Positions 33,947 through 45,550 of a DNA stretch of 64,000 nucleotides are shown here, piece by piece; positions within the stretch are counted from its first letter, which is position 1, and the number at the start of each line of letters is the position of its first letter. Source of the DNA: Hyphomicrobiales bacterium (GTDB taxonomy: Bacteria; Pseudomonadota; Alphaproteobacteria; Rhizobiales; Methyloligellaceae); the NCBI GenBank assembly GCA_028280515.1, contig JANQLP010000253.1, forward strand, positions 1 through 64,000, written 5' to 3'. The notes beneath the pieces were generated by a model. The model made no database searches. It saw nothing but the letters and a program-made list of their open reading frames with translations, and was not told the DNA's origin. A program made the position numbers and the translations under genes.

Positions 33947-34831
33947 CTACAGCGCGTTGACCGGTACCTTCAGCATTTCCTTGCCGTCCTCGTCGGTCGG
34001 CACCTCGCCGGCGCGCATGTTCACCTGCAGCGAGGGGATAATCAGCTTCGGCATATCGAGCGTTGCGTCGCGTTCGGTGCGAAGCTTGACGAATTCCTCG
34101 CGCGTCTTGCCGCCACCGACATGGATGTTGTTCGCCTTTTCCTCCGCGACAGTCGTCTCCCACTGGATTTCCCGGCCATTGGGACCGTAGTCATGACACA
34201 TGAACAGCCGCATGGACTCCGGCAGCGACAGGACCTTCTGGATTGAATCGTAGAGTTCTTCAGCCGAGCCGCCGGGAAAATCGGCGCGTGCCGATCCGCC
34301 GTCCGGCATGAACAGCGTATCGCCCACGAAAGCGGCGTCTCCCACGACATGCACCATGCAGGCCGGCGTGTGGCCGGGGGTATGGATCGCGAAACACGTC
34401 ATTTCGCCGATCCGATATGTGTCCCCGTCCTTGAACAAGGCATCGAACTGGCTGCCGTCCCGCTGAAATTCAGTTCCCTCGTTGAAGACCTTGCCGAACA
34501 CGTTCTGCACAACGATGATCTTCTCGCCGACGCCGATCTTTCCACCCAGTTTCGACTGGATGTAAGGGGCGGCGGAGAGATGGTCGGCATGGACATGGGT
34601 CTCGATCAGCCATTCGAGCTTGAGATTGTTCGTCTCGATGTAGGCGATGATCTCGTCGGCATGCTCCGACGTCAGCCGGCCAGACGCGTAGTCGAAGTCC
34701 ATAACGGAGTCGACGACCGCACAGCTGTTCGACTGCGGGTCCTTGACGACGTAGCTGATCGTGTTGGTCGCCGGATCAAAGAACGCTTTGACATCCGGTT
34801 TGATGTCCAGATTGACGGGGTAGTCGGTCAT
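33947..34831 (-). CDS. metallo-beta-lactamase-fold persulfide dioxygenase-like protein
   Basis: A 294-residue protein of the Blh/ETHE1-like group. The metal motif THVHADH is at residues 78-84, with HTPGHTPACMVH near 150, VGDTLFMPDGGSARADFPGG near 168-187 and MCHDYGPNG near 211. These bacterial enzymes oxidise glutathione persulfide to sulfite with one non-heme iron. The ribosome binding site GGAGGAACCA precedes the ATG. It forms an operon with NnrU downstream and probably with DUF2892, and the divergent Crp/Fnr gene beyond would be the regulator. Confidence 0.85.
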   Translation of the reverse strand: MTDYPVNLDIKPDVKAFFDPATNTISYVVKDPQSNSCAVVDSVMDFDYASGRLTSEHADEIIAYIETNNLKLEWLIETHVHADHLSAAPYIQSKLGGKIGVGEKIIVVQNVFGKVFNEGTEFQRDGSQFDALFKDGDTYRIGEMTCFAIHTPGHTPACMVHVVGDAAFVGDTLFMPDGGSARADFPGGSAEELYDSIQKVLSLPESMRLFMCHDYGPNGREIQWETTVAEEKANNIHVGGGKTREEFVKLRTERDATLDMPKLIIPSLQVNMRAGEVPTDEDGKEMLKVPVNAL

Positions 34832-34993
34832 TGGTTCCTCCTGAGCCAGGGCTTACTCTTTCGGACATTTCATGCAAAGGGCCCAGCTGCCGCCGCAAAC
34901 CCATTCCGCCACAGCGCTGTGCAAACTCGATGCGAGTTATGCGCTGCACCGCGTTGCCGCGCTTTGATCTGCGACAACTGCCGGCGTGGCTCC

Positions 34994-35206
34994 CTACGCC
35001 GGGCAGGTGCGCAGGCCGAGAATCCGGTACAGCGGACAGAAACGGACAGCGGCGGTGGCAACAAGGATCGCGCCAATGGCGGCGGCCACATACTTGTAGG
35101 TAGCGGTGTCGAAAAGCCCGAGCCCACCTGTAAACGGGACGATAATGAGTGCGATACCGATGATGAGACGCGCGACACGGTCAACTGTTCCAACGTTGGC
35201 TTTCAT
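34994..35206 (-). CDS. DUF2892-family small membrane protein
   Basis: A 70-residue protein with two helices (about residues 12-30 and 38-56), the DUF2892/YgaP-tail type: MKANVGTVDRVARLIIGIALI at the start and RFCPLYRILGLRTCP at the end, with two conserved cysteines. Such proteins stand with rhodanese and persulfide genes in many bacteria. The start at 35206 has AGGAG seven bases upstream. It is 163 bases upstream of the metallo-hydrolase gene on the same strand and divergent from the Crp/Fnr gene. Confidence 0.9.
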   Translation of the reverse strand: MKANVGTVDRVARLIIGIALIIVPFTGGLGLFDTATYKYVAAAIGAILVATAAVRFCPLYRILGLRTCPA

Positions 35207-35285
35207 GAGTGAGCTCCTGATGTGCGACAAGATCGGCCTGTCGAAAAAAACGCACCGAGGATACGGTTGTGCGCACGTAGGGTCT

Positions 35286-35298
35286 GTGACTTAGTCAC
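35286..35298. promoter_or_regulatory. possible Crp/Fnr-type operator
   Basis: GTGACTTAGTCAC has five-base arms GTGAC/GTCAC around TTA. It lies between the divergent DUF2892 and Crp/Fnr genes, 46 bases before the regulator start. The half-site resembles TGTGA of this family, but the spacing is shorter than the usual four to six, so the link is tentative. Confidence 0.4.
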
Positions 35299-35343
35299 CG
35301 TTCCGACGCCGAACGGCAAGTCCCATGCAGTGAGGGTTCATTC

Positions 35344-36006
35344 ATGAGTGATACCTGGGTCGACCAGTTTTCCGACCTTGCGGTTCTGTCAGCCGAAGAC
35401 AAAAAACTTCTCTCGGAACGCGCCGTGCAGGTCTCGCTGCCGGCCGGTACGACGGTGTTCGCGCCGGGCGTTCCCGCGGAGAGTTTCATGCTGGTCCTGG
35501 AGGGGACCATTCGCGTTCAGCAGGTCTCTCCGAGCGGAAGGGAGATCGTTCTTTACCGCGTCACCGGGGGCGACAGCTGCATCCTGACGACGTCCTGCCT
35601 GTTTTCAGGGGAGGCCTATCTCGCGGAAGGCGTCACCGAGACGGACGTAGAGGCGATCGCGATCCCCAAGGCCGCCTTCGAGGAGGCCATTGCCCGGTCT
35701 TCGGGCTTCCGTCAGCTCGTCTTTGCTGACTACTCGGACCGCATCTCCGACATCATGCACGTGGTGCAGGAGGTGGCGTTCGAGCGGTTGGACAAGCGCC
35801 TGGCGCAAAGGCTGTTGGCCCTCGCGGCAACTGAAGATGTGGTCAAGGCGACGCATCAGGACCTTGCCGCCGAACTGGGAAGCGCGCGCGAAGTCGTCAG
35901 CCGCCAGCTGAAGGAACTGCAACGCCGCGGGTGGATATCCGTTTCCCGGGGCGAAATCGCCCTAACGCGACGGGACGATCTCGAACGCCTCGCGGCAAGC
36001 GAGTAG
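35344..36006 (+). CDS. Crp/Fnr-family transcriptional regulator
   Basis: A 220-residue regulator with a cyclic-nucleotide-binding-like fold (about residues 15-125) and a C-terminal HTH_Crp (about 150-215: THQDLAAELGSAREVVSRQLKELQRRGWI). There is no N-terminal cysteine cluster of the Fnr type; the only cysteines I see are Cys79 and Cys85 in GGDSCILTTSCLFSG, a C-x5-C pair that could sense persulfides or oxidants. It is divergent from the DUF2892, metallo-hydrolase and NnrU genes, its probable regulon. Confidence 0.9.
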   Translation: MSDTWVDQFSDLAVLSAEDKKLLSERAVQVSLPAGTTVFAPGVPAESFMLVLEGTIRVQQVSPSGREIVLYRVTGGDSCILTTSCLFSGEAYLAEGVTETDVEAIAIPKAAFEEAIARSSGFRQLVFADYSDRISDIMHVVQEVAFERLDKRLAQRLLALAATEDVVKATHQDLAAELGSAREVVSRQLKELQRRGWISVSRGEIALTRRDDLERLAASE

Positions 36007-36080
36007 CAACCGCTGCAATTCTCAAAGACCTCTGGCCACGGCGGACCACGTCGTCTGAACGCGGCGGGGCATCCGGATAT

Positions 36081-36968
36081 TCAGCCCGCACGCAAATCCT
36101 GCTTGAAATCATCGATGATCACCCTCGTCATTGCCTCGACGGCTCTGGGCAGGGGTTTTTGACGTGTTCTCAGGGTCACGTTCGAATTGACCGGTTCGGG
36201 AAACCCGTCTTGTGCGCTCAGGGGCCGGCAGTCGTCGGGCAGCATGCTCCGGGTGAGCACCCCGACCGCCAACCCTCCGCTCACTGCGGCCTTGAGGTTG
36301 AAATTGTTGTCGCTGGTATAGGCAATACGATAGGTGCGCCTCATCCGCTCAAGCGATCCCAGTGCCCAGTCTCGCCACCAGCATCCCGGTCCGAATACCG
36401 CGACCGGCAAGACGGAGCGCTCGTGAACGAGATGGGCCTTGGAAGTGGCCCAGAACGTCGGGTCCCGCATCAGAACTCTGCCGCCTTTCTGCCGGGGCCG
36501 ATCGAGAACAATCGCCAGATCGAGCGCATCCTCCTCCAGCAACTGGTAGAGCCGACCGGAGTGCGCGCAGGTCACGGCGACCTCGACCTTCGGATTGATA
36601 TCGGCAAAGCGCCCCAGAATACCGGGGAGATAGGTGGCACCATATTCCGCAAGCAAGCCGATCCGAACTGATCCGCTCAAGGTTTCGGGGCTGAAATTCG
36701 CCGCCGCCCTGTCAAGATGGGCAAGAACCGGCCGCGCGTCCTCAAGGAGCTTTTCGCCGGAGGCGGAAACCGTCACCGGACCGTTGCCGCGCACGAGCAG
36801 GGCAGTGCCCGCCATCGCTTCCAGCCGCTTGATCTGCATGCTGACGGCGGACTGCGTGCGCCCGATCTTCTCGGCAGCTTTCGAGAAACTTCCTGTATCG
36901 ACCACGGCGACAAAGGTCCGCAGAAGATCGCTTTCAAACCGGCCCTGCACGGCGTCGTCCTGTATCAA
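36081..36968 (-). CDS. LysR-family transcriptional regulator
   Basis: A 295-residue LysR protein. The N-terminal helix-turn-helix is at about residues 15-75 (FVAVVDTGSFSKAAEKIGRTQSAVSMQIKRLE), and the effector-binding domain follows (LSGSVRIGLLAEYGATYLP, then LGSLERMRRTYRIAYTSDNN). It is divergent from the TauE/SafE exporter gene, 113 bases away, which is the usual layout of a LysR regulator and its target. The co-inducer is not known; a sulfur-containing acid would fit. Confidence 0.9.
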   Translation of the reverse strand: MIQDDAVQGRFESDLLRTFVAVVDTGSFSKAAEKIGRTQSAVSMQIKRLEAMAGTALLVRGNGPVTVSASGEKLLEDARPVLAHLDRAAANFSPETLSGSVRIGLLAEYGATYLPGILGRFADINPKVEVAVTCAHSGRLYQLLEEDALDLAIVLDRPRQKGGRVLMRDPTFWATSKAHLVHERSVLPVAVFGPGCWWRDWALGSLERMRRTYRIAYTSDNNFNLKAAVSGGLAVGVLTRSMLPDDCRPLSAQDGFPEPVNSNVTLRTRQKPLPRAVEAMTRVIIDDFKQDLRAG

Positions 36969-36976
36969 CCTACGTT

Positions 36977-36986
36977 ATATCGATAT
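36977..36986. promoter_or_regulatory. palindrome in the LysR-TauE intergenic region
   Basis: ATATCGATAT, a perfect 10-bp palindrome within TTATATCGATATCAGA, starts nine bases upstream of the LysR gene. LysR boxes are usually longer, so it may be the core of an operator only. Confidence 0.3.
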
Positions 36987-37081
36987 CAGAGTTATTCGTT
37001 TGAGTGATGTGAGGCAAGCTCCAATACTGGAATGCGCAGGCAGGTCTTGTCCCGGCCGGATGTCGCAAGGCGCATACAACG

Positions 37082-37843
37082 ATGTTGATGGAACTTCTCT
37101 CTGCACTCGAACTCGACGTGACCCGTTTTGCGATCTGTATGGTTGCGGTTCTGGCTGGTGCATATCTCAAGGGCTATACGGGCTTCGGCGCGTCGATGCT
37201 GTGGGTCACGAGCCTTTCGCTCGTCCTGCCGCCACTCGAAGTGGTGCCCATGGTGTTGTTGTTCGAGGTCGTAACCAGCATCTTTCTGCTGCCGCGGATC
37301 TGGAGCGATATTCGCTGGAATTCCATTCTGCTTCTGCTGATCGGAACCTGGATTGCCACGCCGGTCGGAATCTATGGTCTGGCAAACCTGCCGCCGAACC
37401 CGATCCGCATTGCCCTTGCCGTTGTCGTCTTCGTGGCGGCGATCCTCATTTTGCGTGGGTTCGCACTGGAGCGCGAACCGGGCAAGGGGGCGACGTTCGG
37501 TGTCGGGATGTCGGCGGGTATTCTCAACGGCAGCATGGGTATCGTCGGCCCGCCCGTGATCCTGTTCTATTTTTCGTCGCCGATCGGCGTCGTCGCCGGG
37601 CGCGCCTCCATCATCGCTTTCTTCATCGGCACGGACACGGTCGGCGCGGGCATGTTTGCGATTCAGGGATTGCTCGGCGCCGAGATCCTCTGGCGAACGG
37701 TGGTGTTTCTGCCGCTTCTGCTCGCCGGCGTGGCGCTTGGCCATCGCGGCTTCGTGGCAACCGATGTCGAGACCTTCAAGGAAATCGCGCTGGTCGTACT
37801 GATGGTGCTGGCGGCGGGTCTTTTGGTGCGCGCAATTCTCTGA
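37082..37843 (+). CDS. TauE/SafE-family anion exporter
   Basis: A 253-residue protein with seven or eight helices, and the TauE/SafE repeat motifs GAYLKGYTGFGASMLWV near residue 22 and GVGMSAGILNGSMGIVGPPVILFYFSS near 137. The family exports sulfite, sulfonates and organic anions from the cytoplasm. It starts ATG-TTG-ATG, so the start could be two codons later. It is divergent from a LysR regulator and close to the persulfide-oxidation genes, whose product is sulfite, which makes sulfite export a reasonable inference. Confidence 0.85.
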   Translation: MLMELLSALELDVTRFAICMVAVLAGAYLKGYTGFGASMLWVTSLSLVLPPLEVVPMVLLFEVVTSIFLLPRIWSDIRWNSILLLLIGTWIATPVGIYGLANLPPNPIRIALAVVVFVAAILILRGFALEREPGKGATFGVGMSAGILNGSMGIVGPPVILFYFSSPIGVVAGRASIIAFFIGTDTVGAGMFAIQGLLGAEILWRTVVFLPLLLAGVALGHRGFVATDVETFKEIALVVLMVLAAGLLVRAIL

Positions 37844-38042
37844 ACGTAACGGGTTTATTGGAACAACGAGCCCTACCTGGACCTCTCCGCGACTGCGTGG
37901 CGCGCCGAGGCACGACCGGGTGCAAGGCATTCGCCGATATTGCCGGTGCTCTGATAGAGGTAGCTGAAGATGGAGCCGAGTTTGCCGGCGCTATAGAGGC
38001 GCGGAAGGGAGAAAGGCCACGTATCAACAAGTCCGGCACAGC

Positions 38043-39374
38043 CTAAAGATGTCCCCTGACGGCCAACGCGGTTGCCAAAACCCGGCATCCTTCTTCAAAG
38101 TCTTCCATGTCCATGGCCTCATCCGGATTGTGGCTGCCGTTGGCGTTGCGCACCAAAACCATGCCGGACGGGATGCCGGCCTTGGCGAACATGGCGGCAT
38201 CGTGCCCGGCGGTTGCCAATTCAAACGGTTCGTGTCCGAGAGCACGACACGCCTCGCCCAATCCGGCACGGATTTCTGTGTCGAGAGGACGGGGCGGCGT
38301 GCCGGTGGCGGGTCCGAGCTCGAACTTCACATCGCGTTGCGCCTCGATGTCACGGGCATAATGCGCAACCCGGCGATGAAACTCTTCGATGTCTGAAGCG
38401 ATCGTGGTGCCGAAATTGAGGGTGAAAGTGACCCTGCCCGGGACCGTCGTCATGCCATGCGCTTCGGGGTCGGTATAGAACTCACCGACCGTGAGCACAG
38501 AGTCTACACTTCCCGCGGCTTCTATCTCCCGCCAGAACTCCTCCAGACGCATCACGAGATCGGCGGTCGCCAGCACCGCATCGCGCCGGAATGCGCGGGG
38601 CACGGCGGCGGAGTGTGCGTTCGTTCCCTCGCAATGGGCAAAAGGATATCTGGCATTCCCGCGAACAACAGTGGCAACGGCAACGGGAAGATCGCGCTCT
38701 TGGAGCAACGGTCCCTGCTCAATATGCAGTTCATAGTAGGCCGCGACATTCCGGGACGACAGATGGGGCGGGTCTGCTCGCAGTTTCCCGGAATCATAGC
38801 CAAGCGCGTCGATATGCTGGGCGAGGGTTTTGCCGGTGTCGGTGCGCGTGAGGTCATCGAGCCGCTCGACCGGCAGCAGGCCGAGCGCGAGGCCGCTGCC
38901 GAGATAGGCTGTGCCGAACCAAACGCTTTCCTCACCCCTGATACCCATAACCCGGATGTCCTGCGCCGGCACGATGTCCAGGCTGCGCAACGCCGCAAGG
39001 ACCGCGACCCCGGCAACCACGCCCGCCGCACCATCGTAGTTTCCACCCACAGGCACGGAATCGAGATGCGATCCCATGAGAACCGCTGGACGCGAGCGAT
39101 CTGGACCGGGAAGGGTTACATACAGATTCCCTGCGGCGTCATGGGCAATTTCGAGACCCAGTTCGGCCGCTTCGGCACCGATCACGTCCATTGCTGCCTG
39201 CTCGCCCGCGCCAAAGGCCTGTCGGGTCACGCCGCAGCCGTCGGCGCTCACCTTCCTGAACTCATCGAAGATACGTGCCGCCAAGGGCATGGCGGCAGAA
39301 ACCGCCGGCGAGAGGCGCGCGATGAAGTCGGCGTCCGGGCGCTGCCCATCCTGGATCAATGGTGCGTTCGGCAT
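38043..39374 (-). CDS. M20-family amidase/carbamoylase (allantoate amidohydrolase-like)
   Basis: A 443-residue zinc hydrolase of the hydantoinase/carbamoylase subgroup. It has VLMGSHLDSVPVGGNYDGAAG (metal His and Asp), IRGEESVWFGTAYLGS, YYELHIEQGPLLQ and the final metal His in NGSHNPDEAMDMEDF. These residues bind two metal ions and hydrolyse N-carbamoyl amino acids, allantoate or ureidoglycolate. It precedes, on the other strand, a LysR gene 232 bases away that could control it. The substrate is not settled by sequence. Confidence 0.85.
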   Translation of the reverse strand: MPNAPLIQDGQRPDADFIARLSPAVSAAMPLAARIFDEFRKVSADGCGVTRQAFGAGEQAAMDVIGAEAAELGLEIAHDAAGNLYVTLPGPDRSRPAVLMGSHLDSVPVGGNYDGAAGVVAGVAVLAALRSLDIVPAQDIRVMGIRGEESVWFGTAYLGSGLALGLLPVERLDDLTRTDTGKTLAQHIDALGYDSGKLRADPPHLSSRNVAAYYELHIEQGPLLQERDLPVAVATVVRGNARYPFAHCEGTNAHSAAVPRAFRRDAVLATADLVMRLEEFWREIEAAGSVDSVLTVGEFYTDPEAHGMTTVPGRVTFTLNFGTTIASDIEEFHRRVAHYARDIEAQRDVKFELGPATGTPPRPLDTEIRAGLGEACRALGHEPFELATAGHDAAMFAKAGIPSGMVLVRNANGSHNPDEAMDMEDFEEGCRVLATALAVRGHL

Positions 39375-39605
39375 GGGCCGATGTTGGGAGCGAAACCACG
39401 CCGAGTCGAATAATCTTTCGCCGATCGGCTATAATACGAAATTATTGTCCGACCGGACTCCTGGCTACGCAATCCCGCAATGGTCCCCAGGTCAATTAAC
39501 AAATGCCCAAGACGGCATCTAAGGTATAAGTTGATTGAATAGCATATGATGAAGCCGTATCCATTCCGGAGACTGCGGGCAGGATCGTGAAACAAGGCTC
39601 GGCCA

Positions 39606-40487
39606 ATGGTGAACCTGCGACAATTGGAGGTTTTTCGCGCCGTGATGGACGCCGGAACAACCGGTGCGGCAGCCGAACTCCTCAATATCTCGCAACCGGC
39701 CGTCAGCAACATGATCCGGCAGACGGAAGACCAGCTTGGCTTCAAGCTGTTCGAGCGTAGCCGTGGACGCTTGTGGCGCACCGCTGAAGCTGAAGCGCTC
39801 TATCAGGAGACCGAGGACATGTTCATCATGTTCCGCTCTGTCCAGCAAAAAACGGAAGACCTGCGCGACTCGAAGGTCGGCTCCATTCGCATTGCTGCAA
39901 CACCAAGTGTCGGGCTTGCCCTCGTTCCTCGCGCCCTGAAGCGCTTTCTCGCCTCAAGACCCAAGGTACGGGCGACGGTCGATATTCGCGGCAGCGATAG
40001 CCTGGTGAAGCATATCGACTCGGGGCTCGCGGAAGTTGCCGTTTCAATGGAACCGCTCGATCATCCTTCCGTCACGGCAACGCCGGTCCATATGGGCAAC
40101 ATGGCCTGCGTCATGCCGGCTGACCATCCGCTCACGGAACTCAGCAGCATTCGCCCCTCCGATCTCGAATCGCACATGTTTGTTGCATTGGGGCGCCATA
40201 CCCCGCTGGGTGCACTGGTCAAGAGCGCGTTCCGGATGGCAGATGTGCCGTATCGCTGGCAAGTCGAAACGCGTTACTGCAATGTCGCCTGCGCCATTGC
40301 GCTTGAAATTGGCGGGGTGACCATTGTCGATCCCTATACGATCTCCAAGATGCCTCAGGAGGCGATGACCGTACGCGCGTTCGTACCGGCGATCGAGGTG
40401 AACGCCTATGTCGTGCACTCGGCGATCCGGCCATTGTCGCGCCTTGCGACCAACTTCATTTCAGATCTGGAAGCGTCCATTCGTTGA
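39606..40487 (+). CDS. LysR-family transcriptional regulator
   Basis: A 293-residue LysR protein with the helix-turn-helix at residues about 3-62 (FRAVMDAGTTGAAAELLNISQPAVSNMIRQTE) and an effector domain with GSIRIAATPSVGLALVPRALKRFL, and later ALEIGGVTIVDPYTIS. It resembles regulators of amino-acid catabolism such as the NocR/OccR-like group. It is divergent from the carbamoylase gene and followed, after a terminator hairpin, by the convergent katG gene. Confidence 0.85.
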   Translation: MVNLRQLEVFRAVMDAGTTGAAAELLNISQPAVSNMIRQTEDQLGFKLFERSRGRLWRTAEAEALYQETEDMFIMFRSVQQKTEDLRDSKVGSIRIAATPSVGLALVPRALKRFLASRPKVRATVDIRGSDSLVKHIDSGLAEVAVSMEPLDHPSVTATPVHMGNMACVMPADHPLTELSSIRPSDLESHMFVALGRHTPLGALVKSAFRMADVPYRWQVETRYCNVACAIALEIGGVTIVDPYTISKMPQEAMTVRAFVPAIEVNAYVVHSAIRPLSRLATNFISDLEASIR

Positions 40488-40529
40488 GCATCTCGGCAAG
40501 CGAAAGCGTTCACCGGCGCCAACCAAAAA

Positions 40530-40557
40530 CGGCGCCCCGGGATGTTCCGGGACGCCG
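40530..40557 (-). terminator. terminator between LysR and katG
   Basis: An 11-bp stem CGGCGCCCCGG/CCGGGACGCCG with one mismatch and the loop GATGTT. On the minus strand it is followed by GTTTTTGGTT, so it should end the katG transcript 60 bases after its stop codon; it may also act on the plus strand. Confidence 0.8.
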
Positions 40558-40616
40558 CGTCGCATTTGTAAGCAGGAGGCTACGTTTGGCGTGCCTCCCG
40601 AGCCGGTCCGCAAGCC

Positions 40617-43466
<2,850 letters not shown>

Positions 43467-44168
43467 ATGAGTTCAACCACCGCGATGGCACATATTGTCG
43501 GCGAGGTGCGCGCAACCCTGCGCGAGACGGTGCAAGCGACGACATATGGTCCGTTGATCTGGGCGCTGACACTGTTGCCGCCGCTGGCGCTGATGATCGG
43601 TGTTGCCGTCCAGCCCTGGGTCGACCCCGGCGATCTGCTGCGCGATCCACTTGCCGTTGCTGAAACGGTCGACAGGTGCTGCAAGGTCTATCACGGAGCC
43701 GTTTCCAGTCTTGGTGTGTTGCTGTGGGCTGCGGCCGCTGCGGTGTGTTTGTTTGCCGCTGCAGTTCTCTACACGCTTGCCCGGCCAATGGCCGAAGTGG
43801 TGTTCATGGCGTCAGCCGGGTTGTTGACCGGACTGTTCACGGTCGACGACCTTTTTCTCGTTCATGACAACATTCTGCCGGCGTTCGGTGTTTCACAGCC
43901 CGTGACCTATGCGGCTTACGGGCTTTGCGGCATCACGTATCTTCTTCTCTCCTGGCGGCAGATCCTGAAATGCCGTTATGGGCTGCTGGCGGTCGCCATC
44001 GCGCTGCTCGCGGTCAGTGTTGTCGTCGACTCCCTGTTTCACAGCGATCATCCCGCACGCATTCTGATCGAGGACGGCGCGAAGCTCGGCGGGATCTTCG
44101 CATGGGCGTCCTTTCACGCGACGGCGGCGTGGCAATTGCTCGTCCGCAGTTCCAGGGCCGTGCGATGA
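43467..44168 (+). CDS. multi-pass membrane protein, first gene of the flippase operon
   Basis: A 233-residue protein with about six helices (around residues 28-50, 80-105, 112-132, 140-160, 165-190 and 205-225) and no recognised domain. Charged residues sit in short loops: FTVDDLFLVHDN in the middle and SLFHSDHPARILIEDGAK near the C-terminus. Its stop overlaps the start of the ATP-grasp gene (ATGA at 44165-44168), so it is tightly coupled to it. The start at 43467 follows GGAGG. It could be a scaffold or lipid-handling component. Confidence 0.75.
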   Translation: MSSTTAMAHIVGEVRATLRETVQATTYGPLIWALTLLPPLALMIGVAVQPWVDPGDLLRDPLAVAETVDRCCKVYHGAVSSLGVLLWAAAAAVCLFAAAVLYTLARPMAEVVFMASAGLLTGLFTVDDLFLVHDNILPAFGVSQPVTYAAYGLCGITYLLLSWRQILKCRYGLLAVAIALLAVSVVVDSLFHSDHPARILIEDGAKLGGIFAWASFHATAAWQLLVRSSRAVR

Positions 44169-45550
44169 CAAGCTCCGTCACACGAAAAACAGGCCACGCG
44201 CCGGCACGAACCGTGCTCCTGCTCGGAAACTACCGCCCGGCGATAGCGGTCGCCTGTGCCCTGGCAGAAGAAGGCATCCGGGTGATCGTCGGAGGCGAGG
44301 GTGAACCGCTCGGCGCTCACTGCAGCCGTTATGTCGACGAGATTTGGGACCATCCGAAACTCGCAGACGATGAGACGCGCTTTCTGAATGCGTTGATGGA
44401 TCTGCTCAACGCGCGGCCAGATATCGGGGCTGTTCTGCCGGTCACGGAAGAGTTCGCCCTGTTTCTTGCGGCGCATGAAGAGCAGGTCAAGTCCCAGGTC
44501 CGGCTGGCATCGCCGCGGCGCGCCGTTATCGAAACGTTCAACGACAAGCTTGCCGCCCTCACTCTGGCGCAAGAGCAGGGCGTCCCAACGCTGCCTTTCG
44601 CCCATGTGAACTCATATGGATCGCTGCTGGATGAGGCGCGGACGATCGGGTTTCCCTTGACCGTGCGGGGCATCGGCGCCACGGCGCGTATTGCCGGACG
44701 CAAGGCGCTCATTTGCGAGGACATGGCGGCGTTGAAGAACGCTTTGCCAACTTGGCCCGAAGGCCATTCGAGTTTGTTGCTGCAACGGTTTGCTCATGGC
44801 GCCCGGCGCAATATCTACTTCGCCGCGCAGCAGGGTCGCCTCATCGGTGTCTGCCAGACGCGAATCCTGCGCACCAACGCGCCGGACGGGACAGGTCTCG
44901 CGGTCGACGGCGTAACCGAGCAGCCCGACGGCGAACTCATCGCGGATACCGAAAAACTCGTTGCCGCAACGAACTATACCGGCATTGGCCTTGCCCAGTT
45001 CATCGTCGACCCGGCACGTCATGAACGATGCTTCCTGGAACTCAATCCGCGTGTCTCGGGCAGCCACGCCATTGCCGAACGCGCCGGCTTGCCGCTGAGC
45101 CTCCTGGCGGTGGAACTCAGCCAAGGCGCACGCGATGATACGCGGCCGGCGCGCTCGGAACCGTCTTACGCTGCCAGAACGGGCCTGCGCTACGCTTGGA
45201 CCGATGGTGATTTGCTCGCGGCCAAGTACGCGGTTCTCGACGGTACGATCTCCCTGCGAAAGGCTGCGCTCTGGGTGTGGGAGGCGGCCCGCTCCGCGTT
45301 CGCCGCGGACATTCAGATGGTGTGGAGCTGGCGTGATCCGGGCCCCACACTGATCTCTCTGTTACTTCTGCTGCCGCGATGCCGATCGCTTCGGCGCGCG
45401 CTCAGGGCGTGGTTTGCGCGCCGGCGCACATCGTCCGGCTGTACATACGGCGTTCCGGCGTCCCCGTCCGATCCTGTTTCCGATTCGAAATCCAACTCCC
45501 GAGCGCTGTCCCAACCCAGCGCCCTCACAGTTGAAAGGTCTGTCTCATGA
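44165..45550 (+). CDS. ATP-grasp ligase (carboxylate-amine ligase type)
   Basis: A 461-residue protein. The N-terminal Rossmann-like part is VLLLGNYRPAIAVACALAEEG, with ALPVTEEFALF-type sequence. The ATP-grasp region is AALTLAQEQGVPTLP, GFPLTVRGIGA and GIGLAQFIVDPARHERCFLELNPRVSGSHAIAERAG, with the metal-binding E-x-N-P-R motif. The last 90 residues are basic, serine-rich and have no fold that I recognise, with a hydrophobic LISLLLLLPRC that might touch the membrane. ATP-grasp ligases join a carboxylate to an amine. It is translationally coupled to both neighbours by 4-bp overlaps. Confidence 0.85.
   Translation: MTSSVTRKTGHAPARTVLLLGNYRPAIAVACALAEEGIRVIVGGEGEPLGAHCSRYVDEIWDHPKLADDETRFLNALMDLLNARPDIGAVLPVTEEFALFLAAHEEQVKSQVRLASPRRAVIETFNDKLAALTLAQEQGVPTLPFAHVNSYGSLLDEARTIGFPLTVRGIGATARIAGRKALICEDMAALKNALPTWPEGHSSLLLQRFAHGARRNIYFAAQQGRLIGVCQTRILRTNAPDGTGLAVDGVTEQPDGELIADTEKLVAATNYTGIGLAQFIVDPARHERCFLELNPRVSGSHAIAERAGLPLSLLAVELSQGARDDTRPARSEPSYAARTGLRYAWTDGDLLAAKYAVLDGTISLRKAALWVWEAARSAFAADIQMVWSWRDPGPTLISLLLLLPRCRSLRRALRAWFARRRTSSGCTYGVPASPSDPVSDSKSNSRALSQPSALTVERSVS

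Noticed and set aside
36992..37930. 312-codon minus-strand frame opposite the TauE/SafE gene
   Set aside because: It is rich in D, H, R and Q, as shadow frames of membrane-protein genes are, while the plus strand encodes a clear TauE/SafE protein.
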